Of a DNA stretch of 64,000 nt, positions 47,821 to 56,463 are shown piece by piece (the stretch's first letter is position 1; each line of letters begins with the position of its first letter). Source of the stretch: Arthrobacter sp. Soil782 (GTDB lineage: Bacteria > Actinomycetota > Actinomycetes > Actinomycetales > Micrococcaceae); assembly GCF_001428435.1 (NCBI RefSeq), contig NZ_LMSO01000009.1, forward strand, positions 129,237 through 193,236, written 5' to 3'. A program made the position numbers and the translations under genes. The notes beneath the pieces are model-generated. The model searched no databases, had not been told where the DNA came from, and saw only the letters and a list, made by a program, of their open reading frames with translations.

Positions 47821-48528
47821 TCAGTCCTCATCCGCCTTGCCCTTCATGGTTTCGAGCAGATCGAGGTCCTCGGGCGTGACCAGGTGCGAGGTCACGGCAT
47901 GTTCCACCAGCCGGGCGCGCCGGTTGGTGGCGAGCTTGCCGCCGCCTCCGCGCAGGCCCACGACTCCCACCCGGTCCAGTTTGTCGCACACGTTGTCCAG
48001 CTTGCGGTTGAACTTGGTCAGCGCCCAGCCCAACCGTTGCGCAGCCGCTGCAGAGGACGGAATGGAACTGAACCCGGTCCCTTCACGGCGCAGCATCGGT
48101 TCAGCGAGCGCTACGATCAGCGCACGCTGCGAATCGGTGAAGCGAACCGGGCCGATCGTCGTTGTCCCGGAGCCGTCGTCGACCTGGCGCTCCTGGCGGA
48201 AGGCGGGGGTCTTCAGGTGCACGTCGAACTCATAGGTAGTGGGGCCGGCCGTGAAGACAACGCGGGTCTGCCCGAAGACCAGCGGAATCCTGGCACCGGG
48301 CGCAACCCACGCCTGCATTCCGCCGGTGGTGTCCGCAACGGTGGCTGAGAGCATGGTGCCCACGTTATTGAGCCACCAGATTCCGTTCTGATGGGCGATC
48401 TGGAGGAACTTGCGGTGCAGGTACGGATTGTCGTCCACCTCAAGATCGCCTTCGCGACCGATGTTGAACGGCTCTCCGTCCTTCGGCTCATGCCACTCAC
48501 CGCAATAATCTATTGCCAGTTCCCCCAC
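47821..48528 (-). CDS. FHA-like domain protein
   Basis: This 235-residue protein has an N-terminal divergent FHA domain (FNIGREGDLEVDDNPYLHRKFLQI then NVGTMLS). The C-terminal region, of mainly charged helices, includes TDSQRALIVALAEPMLRREG and a tail of VDDGSGTTT-type linkers before it. The GTG at 48528 was chosen because AAGGGA lies 6 nt before it; a TTG at 48543 would add five residues. It lies between the kinase and the EccC-like gene and probably connects kinase signalling to the secretion motor. The function is not established. Confidence 0.75.
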   Translation of the reverse strand: MGELAIDYCGEWHEPKDGEPFNIGREGDLEVDDNPYLHRKFLQIAHQNGIWWLNNVGTMLSATVADTTGGMQAWVAPGARIPLVFGQTRVVFTAGPTTYEFDVHLKTPAFRQERQVDDGSGTTTIGPVRFTDSQRALIVALAEPMLRREGTGFSSIPSSAAAAQRLGWALTKFNRKLDNVCDKLDRVGVVGLRGGGGKLATNRRARLVEHAVTSHLVTPEDLDLLETMKGKADED

Positions 48529-48544
48529 GGGTATTCCCTTCAAC

Positions 48545-50209
48545 TCACTCAGGCCAGCAGGCGCGTTCGGGCTCGGAAGCAGTTCCGTTTGCCCGCACTA
48601 TCTGTATATCAGCGCAGGTGCGTCCGTCCGGATTGGCCGCGACGGGCGCCTCGGTCTGCACTGTGCGGTCCCAGTCCCCCTCCTCGGTGACGGTCACGGT
48701 CCGGAAGCGGTAGACGTCACCTTCCTGCGGATCGGGATTCGTCCAGGTGAAGACGACGGTGTTGCCGGACTCCCCTGCGGTGATCTTCGTGGGCGCCGGC
48801 ACAACGCCCTCAACACCGGCCAGCGCGTCCGGCGGCGGCTGGGTGGGCGGTGCCACAATCGGTTGGTCTTCCGGTTGTCCGTTCACGACGGCGAATACCC
48901 CGATACCGACGCCGGCCAGCAGCACCAGCCCCAGCAGGATGCCCACCAGTGGGCTGCGCTTGCGACGGAAGGGTTCGGCGTCGGCTGGAGCGGCTTCCAG
49001 CCCCGTACCCACGGGCCTGCCGAGCGTCGTATCCAGACGGACGGAGTCGCCCTGCGGCTCACCGCCACGAAGGATGGTGCGGTCCCGCCACGCGTGGTCT
49101 TCGGTTGCGCTATTGTCTGCCGCGTCCTCCGCTGCTGGAGGTTGGTCGACCCTGGAGGACATGGACGACGACGGCGCGGAGTAGGTGGGCACGGAACCGT
49201 GCGAAGGGCGACTGGGCGCGGTGGACGCCGCCGTCAGGAAGGTGGGTGAAAAGGTGGAAGACTCCGGGTCGATGGAGACGACCTTGCGCACGCGGGTGGC
49301 TTCGGCGCCGTCGTCGTTCTGATACACGTGTTCGGTGTCATCCAGAACTTCAAACGGGGTGACCGAGATGCCCAGTTCCGTCTGGATCCGCTGCAGCGAA
49401 AGCGCAAAGGAGTGTGCCGAACTGTAGCGGGCGGCCGGGTTCTTGGCCATCGCTGTTGCCAGCGCAAGCTCCAGGGATTGCGGCACATCATCCCTGCCGA
49501 TCGGGGCAAGCGGCATTGACCCGATGCGGTCCATCAACTGGCTCTGCGAATTGTCCAGGCCCGGGAACACGAAGGGCGAGCGGCCGGCAAGAAGCGTGTA
49601 GAGGGTGGCTCCGAGGGACCAGACGTCCATCCGTATCCCGTCCACGCTGCCGCCCTCGAATGCTTCCGGCGGGGACCAGGGGATGGACATGCCGAGGTCC
49701 TCATCGGCGCCGCCGTCCGTGGTGCCGGAGATGCCGAAGTCCGTGAGCGCCGGACGGTTGTATTCGGTGACCAGGATGTTTGCCGGTTTGATGTCGCGGT
49801 GCACGATGCCGGCGCGGTGGGCGGACTCGACGGCTGAAGCGACCTGAATGCCGATCGTCAGTGTTTCCGCCAGCGAGAGCCGCCCCTTGCGGTACCGCAC
49901 GTCCAGGCTCGGGCGCGAGCAGTATTCCATTGCGAGGTAGGAGTGCCCGTCGTCGGTGACGTTCGCTTCATAGATCGTGACGATATACGGGTGCGTGGAG
50001 AGCTGAGCCATGAGGTTGGCCTCGGACTCGAAGGCCTTGCGGGCGCCTTCGGTCAGCAGACCGGACACCAGGACCTTGACGGCTACGCGACGGCGCGGAC
50101 GGTCCTGCTCGTACAGGTACACGTCCGAGAAACCGCCCGATCCGAGCAGGCTGACGTAGCGGTAGCCGGGGATGTGCGGCGGTGGTGCGGCGGCGCGCCG
50201 TGAAGTCAT
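48545..50209 (-). CDS. Membrane Ser/Thr protein kinase with extracellular FN3-like tail
   Basis: This 554-residue Hanks-type kinase has a glycine loop LGSGGFSDVY (residues 22-31), K45, the HRDIKPAN catalytic loop (D139), DFG (D157) and MDVWSLGATLY. All catalytic residues are present. A juxtamembrane linker holds D-R-T378-I-L-R, a possible autophosphorylation/FHA-docking site. The single membrane span is about 421-442. The outer part (from 445) has a P-rich linker and an FN3-like domain (VVFTWTNPDPQEGDVYRFRTV) ending in cysteines. Its start overlaps the FHA gene stop (ATGA). It matches the role of the Pkb2-type kinase in PFNA clusters. Confidence 0.93.
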   Translation of the reverse strand: MTSRRAAAPPPHIPGYRYVSLLGSGGFSDVYLYEQDRPRRRVAVKVLVSGLLTEGARKAFESEANLMAQLSTHPYIVTIYEANVTDDGHSYLAMEYCSRPSLDVRYRKGRLSLAETLTIGIQVASAVESAHRAGIVHRDIKPANILVTEYNRPALTDFGISGTTDGGADEDLGMSIPWSPPEAFEGGSVDGIRMDVWSLGATLYTLLAGRSPFVFPGLDNSQSQLMDRIGSMPLAPIGRDDVPQSLELALATAMAKNPAARYSSAHSFALSLQRIQTELGISVTPFEVLDDTEHVYQNDDGAEATRVRKVVSIDPESSTFSPTFLTAASTAPSRPSHGSVPTYSAPSSSMSSRVDQPPAAEDAADNSATEDHAWRDRTILRGGEPQGDSVRLDTTLGRPVGTGLEAAPADAEPFRRKRSPLVGILLGLVLLAGVGIGVFAVVNGQPEDQPIVAPPTQPPPDALAGVEGVVPAPTKITAGESGNTVVFTWTNPDPQEGDVYRFRTVTVTEEGDWDRTVQTEAPVAANPDGRTCADIQIVRANGTASEPERACWPE

Positions 50210-51900
50210 CGCAGGCCCTCGAAGCGCAGGAAGATGTCGTCACCGAGCTGGGCGACATCACCATCAAGGAGGAACGCGGTCTCCGATTCGCCCAGGCGGC
50301 GTGGCGGCTGGCCCGCGCGAATCAGCACCGTGCCGTTGGTGGCCTTGAGATCGCAGAGCAGGACGTGCCAGCCGTCGAGCCGCACCTCGACGTGCGAGCG
50401 CGAAATATCCCCGCCGGAGCTGGTGACCTGCACCAGTTTCGGCATGCCACGGCCCTGAACCCGTGAGACGGACGGCTGCCGGCCAATGATCAGCGACTGG
50501 TCCAGGTCCACCACCTCACCGGTTGAAATGCGCATCGTGCCAAGGCTTGGCCGGCGGACCTCCCGCGGTTCGCCGTCAAGGGGCTGGGAACAGACTTTGC
50601 AGTCCGATGCTTCGGGCGGATTGGCGTGACCCTGCCCGCACAGCCTTGCCAGCACCAAAGGTCCGGTACCGGGACGCGGCTCGGCTGCCGGTTGGACAGG
50701 CTGCTGCGATGGTGGGCCCTGCAGGTCGCTGCGCATGATCGTCTGGCCATCGTGATCTTCGGCGTCGAGAAGGTCGCGGGGCTGCTTCGGTGCGGGGGCG
50801 TCAGGCGTGATCGACGTGTCAGGGGTGATTGGGGTTGCGGACTTGTTTGAGGTTACGGGCCCTGTTGCCGTTCCGCCGGTCCCGGCACTCTTGCGTGCCC
50901 ACGGTACGGAGTCGATCAGCTGCCCCGGTGCAGCCAGCGGTATCGGCGACGCATCGGCCGGCGGCGTGGACGGCTCCGGCTTTGGCTTTGACTGCTCCGA
51001 CAGCTCTGGCGACTCTGACTGCTCTGACAGCTCCGCCTGCTGTAGTCGTTCTGACGGCTGTGACGGTTGTTCCGACACCTGAGCAGCGTCCTGCTGAACG
51101 TCTATCTCGTCCGACGGGTTAGCTTCCTCAGGTGGACGCACCGCAGCGTCCTCCACGCGCCGCATGACAGTTTGGTCCCACAGGTGGTCGTAGCCGGTGG
51201 TCTGGAGCTCGGGATCCGGTTCGGCCTGCTGGTTCTGGTCCTCACCGATGCTGTCCGCACCGTCCGCCGCACGTTGGCCGTCTTCATCGACGCCGTCAGT
51301 GGAGCTCAGATAAAGGCTCGGGTTGATTGTGGCGAGTTCCTCAGCCTCAGCAGCACCCGTCACAGCGCGTTCGGGATCAAAAACGTCGGGCTCGGCGCGC
51401 ACCGGATCAGCCCGCCCGGCCGGCCCGAAGGACCCAACGGAGACGACAGACGCCCGGACAATCCCTGACTCAAGCGGCAGGGTAGCAGTGTCCCCGCCTG
51501 CCCCGGAATAACCGCCTGCGCCACTAGAGCCGCCGCTCAGCGTGAAGCCGTTTCCGCCGCCGTCGACGATTCGCTCCACCCACGTGGTCACCTGTTGCCC
51601 GGACAACTCAACCGGCGCGCCGCCGTCGTCGGTGCCCACCCTCAGGTGAACATCGCCTCGAAGCAGTACATGGAGCCGGTCCGTGTAGGACACCACGCCG
51701 AATGGAGGCATGGATTCGAGCCCCTGCCCAAAGCCACCCGCGACGATCGGCAGCACAGCCTGCAGGTTGGGGTTCTCCCCCAGTTGGTTCCAGAGCCGGT
51801 CGGTCAGCTCAGGTGCGGTGGCAGCTGGGACCAGCACTACGACGCCGGAACGCACCACACTGAGCCAACCCTCCCCCGGAAGGTAACGGACTGCACTCAC
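50206..51900 (-). CDS. FHA domain protein with zinc-ribbon and disordered linker
   Basis: This 564-residue protein has an N-terminal beta-rich domain of unknown type (residues 1-130). A long S/E/Q/P-rich disordered linker carries two putative phospho-sites, T244 in W-D-Q-T-V-M-R-R and T387 in G-Q-T-I-M-R-S. A zinc ribbon (CGQGHANPPEASDCKVC) follows, and a C-terminal FHA domain has IIGRQPSVSR at 471-480 and DISRSHVEVR at 498-507. The FHA should bind phosphothreonine. The GTG start at 51900 overlaps the PP2C stop (GTGA), and its stop overlaps the kinase start. Confidence 0.88.
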   Translation of the reverse strand: MSAVRYLPGEGWLSVVRSGVVVLVPAATAPELTDRLWNQLGENPNLQAVLPIVAGGFGQGLESMPPFGVVSYTDRLHVLLRGDVHLRVGTDDGGAPVELSGQQVTTWVERIVDGGGNGFTLSGGSSGAGGYSGAGGDTATLPLESGIVRASVVSVGSFGPAGRADPVRAEPDVFDPERAVTGAAEAEELATINPSLYLSSTDGVDEDGQRAADGADSIGEDQNQQAEPDPELQTTGYDHLWDQTVMRRVEDAAVRPPEEANPSDEIDVQQDAAQVSEQPSQPSERLQQAELSEQSESPELSEQSKPKPEPSTPPADASPIPLAAPGQLIDSVPWARKSAGTGGTATGPVTSNKSATPITPDTSITPDAPAPKQPRDLLDAEDHDGQTIMRSDLQGPPSQQPVQPAAEPRPGTGPLVLARLCGQGHANPPEASDCKVCSQPLDGEPREVRRPSLGTMRISTGEVVDLDQSLIIGRQPSVSRVQGRGMPKLVQVTSSGGDISRSHVEVRLDGWHVLLCDLKATNGTVLIRAGQPPRRLGESETAFLLDGDVAQLGDDIFLRFEGLR

Positions 51901-52775
51901 GAACGCTCCGCCTCGGCGGTGGAAGCAACAGCGTCCGGAGCACCCGGACCATTCGGACCATCCGCAGCAGCGGTATCCGCACCGATTGTCCGTGGCGCTG
52001 TGGTGTGGAGCTCGGCATCGGCGTCGATCCCGTGGGCGTCGATCACCACCACGGTGACGTTGTCGCGGGCACCATTGCGGAGAGTCTCCTGCACCAGCGC
52101 GTCAGCAGCCTGCTGCGGATCGGCCGTGGAACTGAGGAGCGTGTAGATGCGGTCATCGGAGACTTCGGTGCTCAGTCCGTCCGAGCAGATGAGGATCCTG
52201 TCGTCCTCTTCCACCGGCATGAGCCAGTAGTCGGCCTCGGAATCGTCGCCCGTCCCCAGCGCGCGAGTGATGACATGCCGTCTGGGGTGCCCTACAGCCT
52301 GCTCCTGGGTGATGTGGCCGCGATCCACCAGCTCCTGCACCTCGGAATGATCAACGGAAATCTGCCCGAACCGGCCCTGACACAACCGGTAGGTGCGTGA
52401 ATCGCCCACATTGAAGAAGAGCCAGTAGGGCATCCCGGACTCTTCCACCAGAACGACGCCGGACAGCGTAGTGCCCGCCCGGCCTCCCGTCTCTGAGCGG
52501 ATATGCTCATCAGCGGTACGCAGCAATTCCTCGAGATCCGCCGCTGAGAAGCGCGGGGCATGCTCGCCGATAATGCTGCTCTCCGCCAGGGTCCGCACAC
52601 AGATCCCTGAAGCGACCTCCCCTGCCTCGTGCCCGCCCATGCCGTCCGCCACCGCGAAGATCGGCTCCGAAGCAATCAGGGAGTCTTCATTCAATTGGCG
52701 CTTGAGGCCGCGGTCAGTCGCGTACCCGACGGTGAGTTCGATGTTCCAGTCCTTCATCTGTTCGAAATTGCTCAT
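51897..52775 (-). CDS. PP2C-family Ser/Thr phosphatase
   Basis: This 292-residue metal-dependent phosphatase should oppose the neighbouring kinase. Motifs are RQLNEDSLIA, FAVADGMGGHEAGEVAS, NVGDSRTYR, ICSDGLSTEV and DNVTVVVID, all metal-binding acids intact. The short C-terminal tail is A/D/P-rich, with no membrane span, so it is cytosolic. The ATG at 52775 overlaps the RDD/FHA gene stop (ATGA), and its stop overlaps the next start (GTGA). It belongs with the kinase and FHA genes in one coupled unit. Confidence 0.93.
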   Translation of the reverse strand: MSNFEQMKDWNIELTVGYATDRGLKRQLNEDSLIASEPIFAVADGMGGHEAGEVASGICVRTLAESSIIGEHAPRFSAADLEELLRTADEHIRSETGGRAGTTLSGVVLVEESGMPYWLFFNVGDSRTYRLCQGRFGQISVDHSEVQELVDRGHITQEQAVGHPRRHVITRALGTGDDSEADYWLMPVEEDDRILICSDGLSTEVSDDRIYTLLSSTADPQQAADALVQETLRNGARDNVTVVVIDAHGIDADAELHTTAPRTIGADTAAADGPNGPGAPDAVASTAEAERS

Positions 52776-54040
52776 GCCTGTTCCACCCTGAAGCTGCGGT
52801 CGCCGAAGTACACAGTGGAACCGGGTGGCGCCCAAGAGGGCTGGCCTCCCGGCAGCGGAGTGCGTTCACCGTCCGCACCCCTCACAGCACTGCCGTTGGT
52901 TGAATGCCGGTCGGTCACCCACAGCCTGCCCGCCTCGACGCGCAGGTGAAGGTGAGTTTTCGAAACTGACCGCCCCTCGTCCTTCACGGGGATCAGCTGT
53001 GCCGGCTCGTTGTCCTTCCCCGCAGGGTTGCGGCCGATCAGCGCCACGGATTCCAGCACCAGGTCGCGGCCGTCGTCGAGCAGGATACGCACAGCTTTAC
53101 GGCCGGCCGGCTCAGCGTACGTCTTCACCGGCGCGGACCCCCGGGACATGACCGTCTCTCCGGCTTCCTCATCCGGGTGCAGCGTGCCGAAGTCAGGAAG
53201 CGGGGCCGTCCTGCCCGTTGGAACCTTCTCCGGCTGGAAGAGCACCGGCTCTGCTGTGCGCGCCACCGGTTCAGGCCGGGCAACGACCGGCGACTGGATG
53301 GGCTGGACGGCAGGCGGAACCGGTGGCGGAGCGAACGACGACGGCCCGTTGATTCCTCCGGTCAGCAGCGGATTGCGGCCGCGCCGGACGTCGAACACAA
53401 ACGTTCGCGCCGCTTTGTCATACCAGCCCTGACGCTTCCCGTGGGAGTCGAATAGGTTGGAGATCATGACGATCACGAAGCCGAGCACCGGAATGATCCC
53501 CGAGAGCGCGATGATGAGGTTGCGCAGAAAGACAGCCAGCCAGCCGGGCGCGAAGCCCTCCTCGTTGGTGGTCCGCAGGCCGAACATCAGGTTGCCAGGG
53601 GTCTTGCCGGTTTTCGCTTCCCAGCCCCAGAGGAAGATCCAGTAGCCAAGCGCCAGCAGGCTGCCTGCACCCATCACAACAAAGAACATGGACAGATCGA
53701 CGACGGCGGAACTCGCCGACACCTGCTCGTAGCCAATCAGTGGCATACCGACCACGGCGGCCAGTCCGCTGATCAGCGCAGGCGGAATACCGTCAACCAG
53801 CTTCGCTCCGAGCCGCTTGCCTGCCGAACCGTTCTCAAGGTTGAGCTGAGCCATGGTGCCCCGCGTTCCTCCCTCACCGTTCATCCGGGCATCAGGAGGC
53901 GCCAGCGCACCGCCCGGTGGGTCCACTGTACGGACATGCGGGGCACGATTGGGAATGGAAGCGCCGCAGCGCACGCAATACGCCGTGCCGGCGGCCACCC
54001 GTGATGAACAACGCGGGCACTGGAGCCCGTCCACGCTCAC
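52772..54040 (-). CDS. Zinc-ribbon/RDD membrane/FHA protein
   Basis: This 422-residue protein combines three modules. An N-terminal zinc ribbon has C8, C11, C22 and C25. An RDD domain (about 75-215) has two or three membrane helices. A P-rich cytoplasmic linker with T296 in G-E-T-V-M-S-R leads to a C-terminal FHA domain (ALIGRNPAG at 333-341, SVSKTHLHLR at 358-367). It is therefore a membrane scaffold able to bind phosphoproteins. The GTG start at 54040 overlaps the transglutaminase-like stop (GTGA), and its own stop overlaps the PP2C start. The function is inferred from the domain set. Confidence 0.88.
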   Translation of the reverse strand: MSVDGLQCPRCSSRVAAGTAYCVRCGASIPNRAPHVRTVDPPGGALAPPDARMNGEGGTRGTMAQLNLENGSAGKRLGAKLVDGIPPALISGLAAVVGMPLIGYEQVSASSAVVDLSMFFVVMGAGSLLALGYWIFLWGWEAKTGKTPGNLMFGLRTTNEEGFAPGWLAVFLRNLIIALSGIIPVLGFVIVMISNLFDSHGKRQGWYDKAARTFVFDVRRGRNPLLTGGINGPSSFAPPPVPPAVQPIQSPVVARPEPVARTAEPVLFQPEKVPTGRTAPLPDFGTLHPDEEAGETVMSRGSAPVKTYAEPAGRKAVRILLDDGRDLVLESVALIGRNPAGKDNEPAQLIPVKDEGRSVSKTHLHLRVEAGRLWVTDRHSTNGSAVRGADGERTPLPGGQPSWAPPGSTVYFGDRSFRVEQA

Positions 54041-56463
54041 GGGTCCTGCCTTCGCTCTGAACCGCGGCGTGCTCCCCGGGCAGTGCTGCGCGGACGCACC
54101 TTCGACCGCGCCTCCCGGATGAGGGAACGCGGCGAGAAGCGGGCACGCTGCCGCCGGAACCAGCCGACCGAGCCGCGCATGCCCTCCAACGATGACTCGA
54201 CGTCGCTCCAGTACTCCTCGACCTCGCGTTCGGTCGGTTCACCGTACGCAAAGATGTTGGCGTCTGCGCGCTGTGCGAGGAGCGTGGTTGATCCTGCGCT
54301 GGCGGGAAAAGCCGTTCCGAGTTCGTGTGCACTCTCGCGGCGGGTTGCCCTGGCGTTGGTCTCCGCACCGAGGTCCGTAGCGAGGCTCAACACCTCGCTC
54401 CAGCCTCCGCCGACCCGCTGGGAAGGCGCGCCGATGTTCGCGCGCCGTTTCCGCCGTCGTACTTTCAGCAGAAGAATGAGCAGCAGCGGAAGCAGCAGGA
54501 CACCCAACGGGATCAGTGCGAGCGCTATGGCGCGGACCAGCGGACCCCAGTCATCCCAGAAGTCCTTGGTGCGGTCTTCGGCGTCCTGGGGCTCCGGTGC
54601 GGAATCCGGCGGCAGTTCGGCCGGTTCCTGCGGCGGCGGCGGAGGCTGGAGAACCTGCGGCTTAGGCGAGGACTTGGGCTGTTGTTGCGGCGGCACCGGT
54701 TCGTTGTCCTCCGGAGGGGTGGGGTCGAATGGAACCCAGCCGGCATTGTCGAAGGCTATCTCCACCCAGGCGTGCACGTCCTCACCGGTGAGGGCGAGAG
54801 GCGCTGAAGGGTCCTCGACCTCGTCCCAGTCCGGGTAGAAACCCATCACTACCCGGGCCGGAATGTTGAGCTTGCGAGCCATCAGGGCCATCGATACGGC
54901 GTACTGCTCGTCGTCGCCGACCATCTGCTCGGCGTCAAGGAGGGTGAGCATGCGGGCGGCGCCGTGGCCGGGCAGGGACGGCGCTTCACCGTCCTTGCCG
55001 TTGCTGAAAAAGCCCTGCGAGCTGAGCACCTGCTCCAGGCGACGCGCCCGCTCGATCGGGTCGGAAACTTCTCCCACGTATTCGCTCGCCTTGGACGCAA
55101 TGATGGGCGGCTCGTTCTGGACGCGCGGGAGGCTCAGGTCCGCGAAGTCATACTGGGTGAGCACCTCGTCACCCGGAACCTCCGGGAAGACCACGTTGAT
55201 GCTGTAGGTGTCGCCCGACTGCACCCCGATGGTGGACAGTGCGGTCGAGGCGTCATTGTTGTAGTACAGGGACCGGTTGAGGTCCTGTGAGCGTGGCCCG
55301 TCCAGATCCACGCCGAGCAGCTCGCCTCCCGTGGGCAGCCACACGCCGTTGTACGCCTCGACGGTGATGTCGAGGGTGGCGACGGTGCCCTCGTCCTCCG
55401 CGACGTCCGCGCTGCCGAGCTGCTGCGCATCCCCTACCCGGGCAAAGTTCCCGGCAGCCTGCGGATTCACGTTGTACACCACGCCGTCGTAGGCATCCAT
55501 CGCGGCGAGCCGGATGCGCTGGCCCTCGGGCAGCCCGTCCACGGTCAGGAGCGTCTCATCAGCCTGGTCCTTGACGTACTTGCGGAAGCTGGTCAGTGGG
55601 CTGGGGTAGTCGAACAGATCAACCGGAGGCTCGACGACGTCGCGGAGCACATCGCGGTCCGTGTTCCCCGCCAGCACCGGACTCACCACGAGGGTAAGAA
55701 TGGTTCCGACGGCGAGGACAGCTCCGCCCAGTCCCAGCCGGCGTGCCCTGTTGGAGCGGAAAAGACCGCGAACTCCAACGACTCCGACGCCGGGAGGGTC
55801 CGGCTGCGCAGCTGTATTTGCCGACAGCGCTCCAGTCTGGTCAGTTCGTGCAATGTCCCGGCGGTAGGCCAGCCAGGCGGTTGCTGCGACGATCAGCAGG
55901 ATGCCACGGAGTTCCGGCAGCGCTGCCCGGTTGGTGCCGAACGCGATGCTGACGAGGAACAGTCCGAGGACCGGCAGGAGCACCCAGTACGGCGTGCGCA
56001 CGCGCCAGGCCAGCAGCCCAGCGACCGCCGCGAGCAGGAGGGCTGAAAGGAAAGGCACCACAAGCATGCCGCGGCTGATTCCCACCGGGTCCGCGACCGT
56101 CAGCAGGTCCTTCCAGGAGAAGACGACGCCGACGATCACGACCCGCAGCGATTCAAGCGTGGGCAGGAACCCGAGGAAGGATTCCACCGGCGCGGCCAGC
56201 GCGTGTCCCAGCACCAGGTAGGCGCCCAGCAGGACCCCTGCAGTCGGCCAGAAACCCCAGCGGTGGCGGGTGCTCAGCCAGGCCGTAACGAGGCCGATCG
56301 CGATCCCACCGAATCCCGCCGCAAGATAGCGCAGGTCCCCGCCGAAAGTGGGGCCGAATCCAACGATTCCGAGACCGAGAAGGAGGACCAGGGCGCCGAT
56401 ATCGATGCCGGTCTGCAGCCTTCCCGGCAGCGCCCTCGCGGCGCGTCCCGCACGGCGGCTCAT
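54037..56463 (-). CDS. Transglutaminase-like membrane protein lacking catalytic cysteine
   Basis: This 808-residue protein of the TgpA/transglutaminase-core family has six or so N-terminal membrane helices, a large external domain, a final helix (about 640-663) and a basic C-terminal cytoplasmic tail. The external transglutaminase core carries EDVHAWVEIAF (His) and GWVPFDPTP (Asp). Where family members have a G-x-C-E-Q-F-A motif, this one has G516-D-D518-E-Q-Y-A, and I find no cysteine anywhere in the protein. It cannot act through a Cys thiol and is probably a structural or binding pseudoenzyme. Start and stop codons overlap the neighbours (ATGA and GTGA). It corresponds to the tgm gene of PFNA clusters. 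Confidence 0.88.
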   Translation of the reverse strand: MSRRAGRAARALPGRLQTGIDIGALVLLLGLGIVGFGPTFGGDLRYLAAGFGGIAIGLVTAWLSTRHRWGFWPTAGVLLGAYLVLGHALAAPVESFLGFLPTLESLRVVIVGVVFSWKDLLTVADPVGISRGMLVVPFLSALLLAAVAGLLAWRVRTPYWVLLPVLGLFLVSIAFGTNRAALPELRGILLIVAATAWLAYRRDIARTDQTGALSANTAAQPDPPGVGVVGVRGLFRSNRARRLGLGGAVLAVGTILTLVVSPVLAGNTDRDVLRDVVEPPVDLFDYPSPLTSFRKYVKDQADETLLTVDGLPEGQRIRLAAMDAYDGVVYNVNPQAAGNFARVGDAQQLGSADVAEDEGTVATLDITVEAYNGVWLPTGGELLGVDLDGPRSQDLNRSLYYNNDASTALSTIGVQSGDTYSINVVFPEVPGDEVLTQYDFADLSLPRVQNEPPIIASKASEYVGEVSDPIERARRLEQVLSSQGFFSNGKDGEAPSLPGHGAARMLTLLDAEQMVGDDEQYAVSMALMARKLNIPARVVMGFYPDWDEVEDPSAPLALTGEDVHAWVEIAFDNAGWVPFDPTPPEDNEPVPPQQQPKSSPKPQVLQPPPPPQEPAELPPDSAPEPQDAEDRTKDFWDDWGPLVRAIALALIPLGVLLLPLLLILLLKVRRRKRRANIGAPSQRVGGGWSEVLSLATDLGAETNARATRRESAHELGTAFPASAGSTTLLAQRADANIFAYGEPTEREVEEYWSDVESSLEGMRGSVGWFRRQRARFSPRSLIREARSKVRPRSTARGARRGSERRQDP

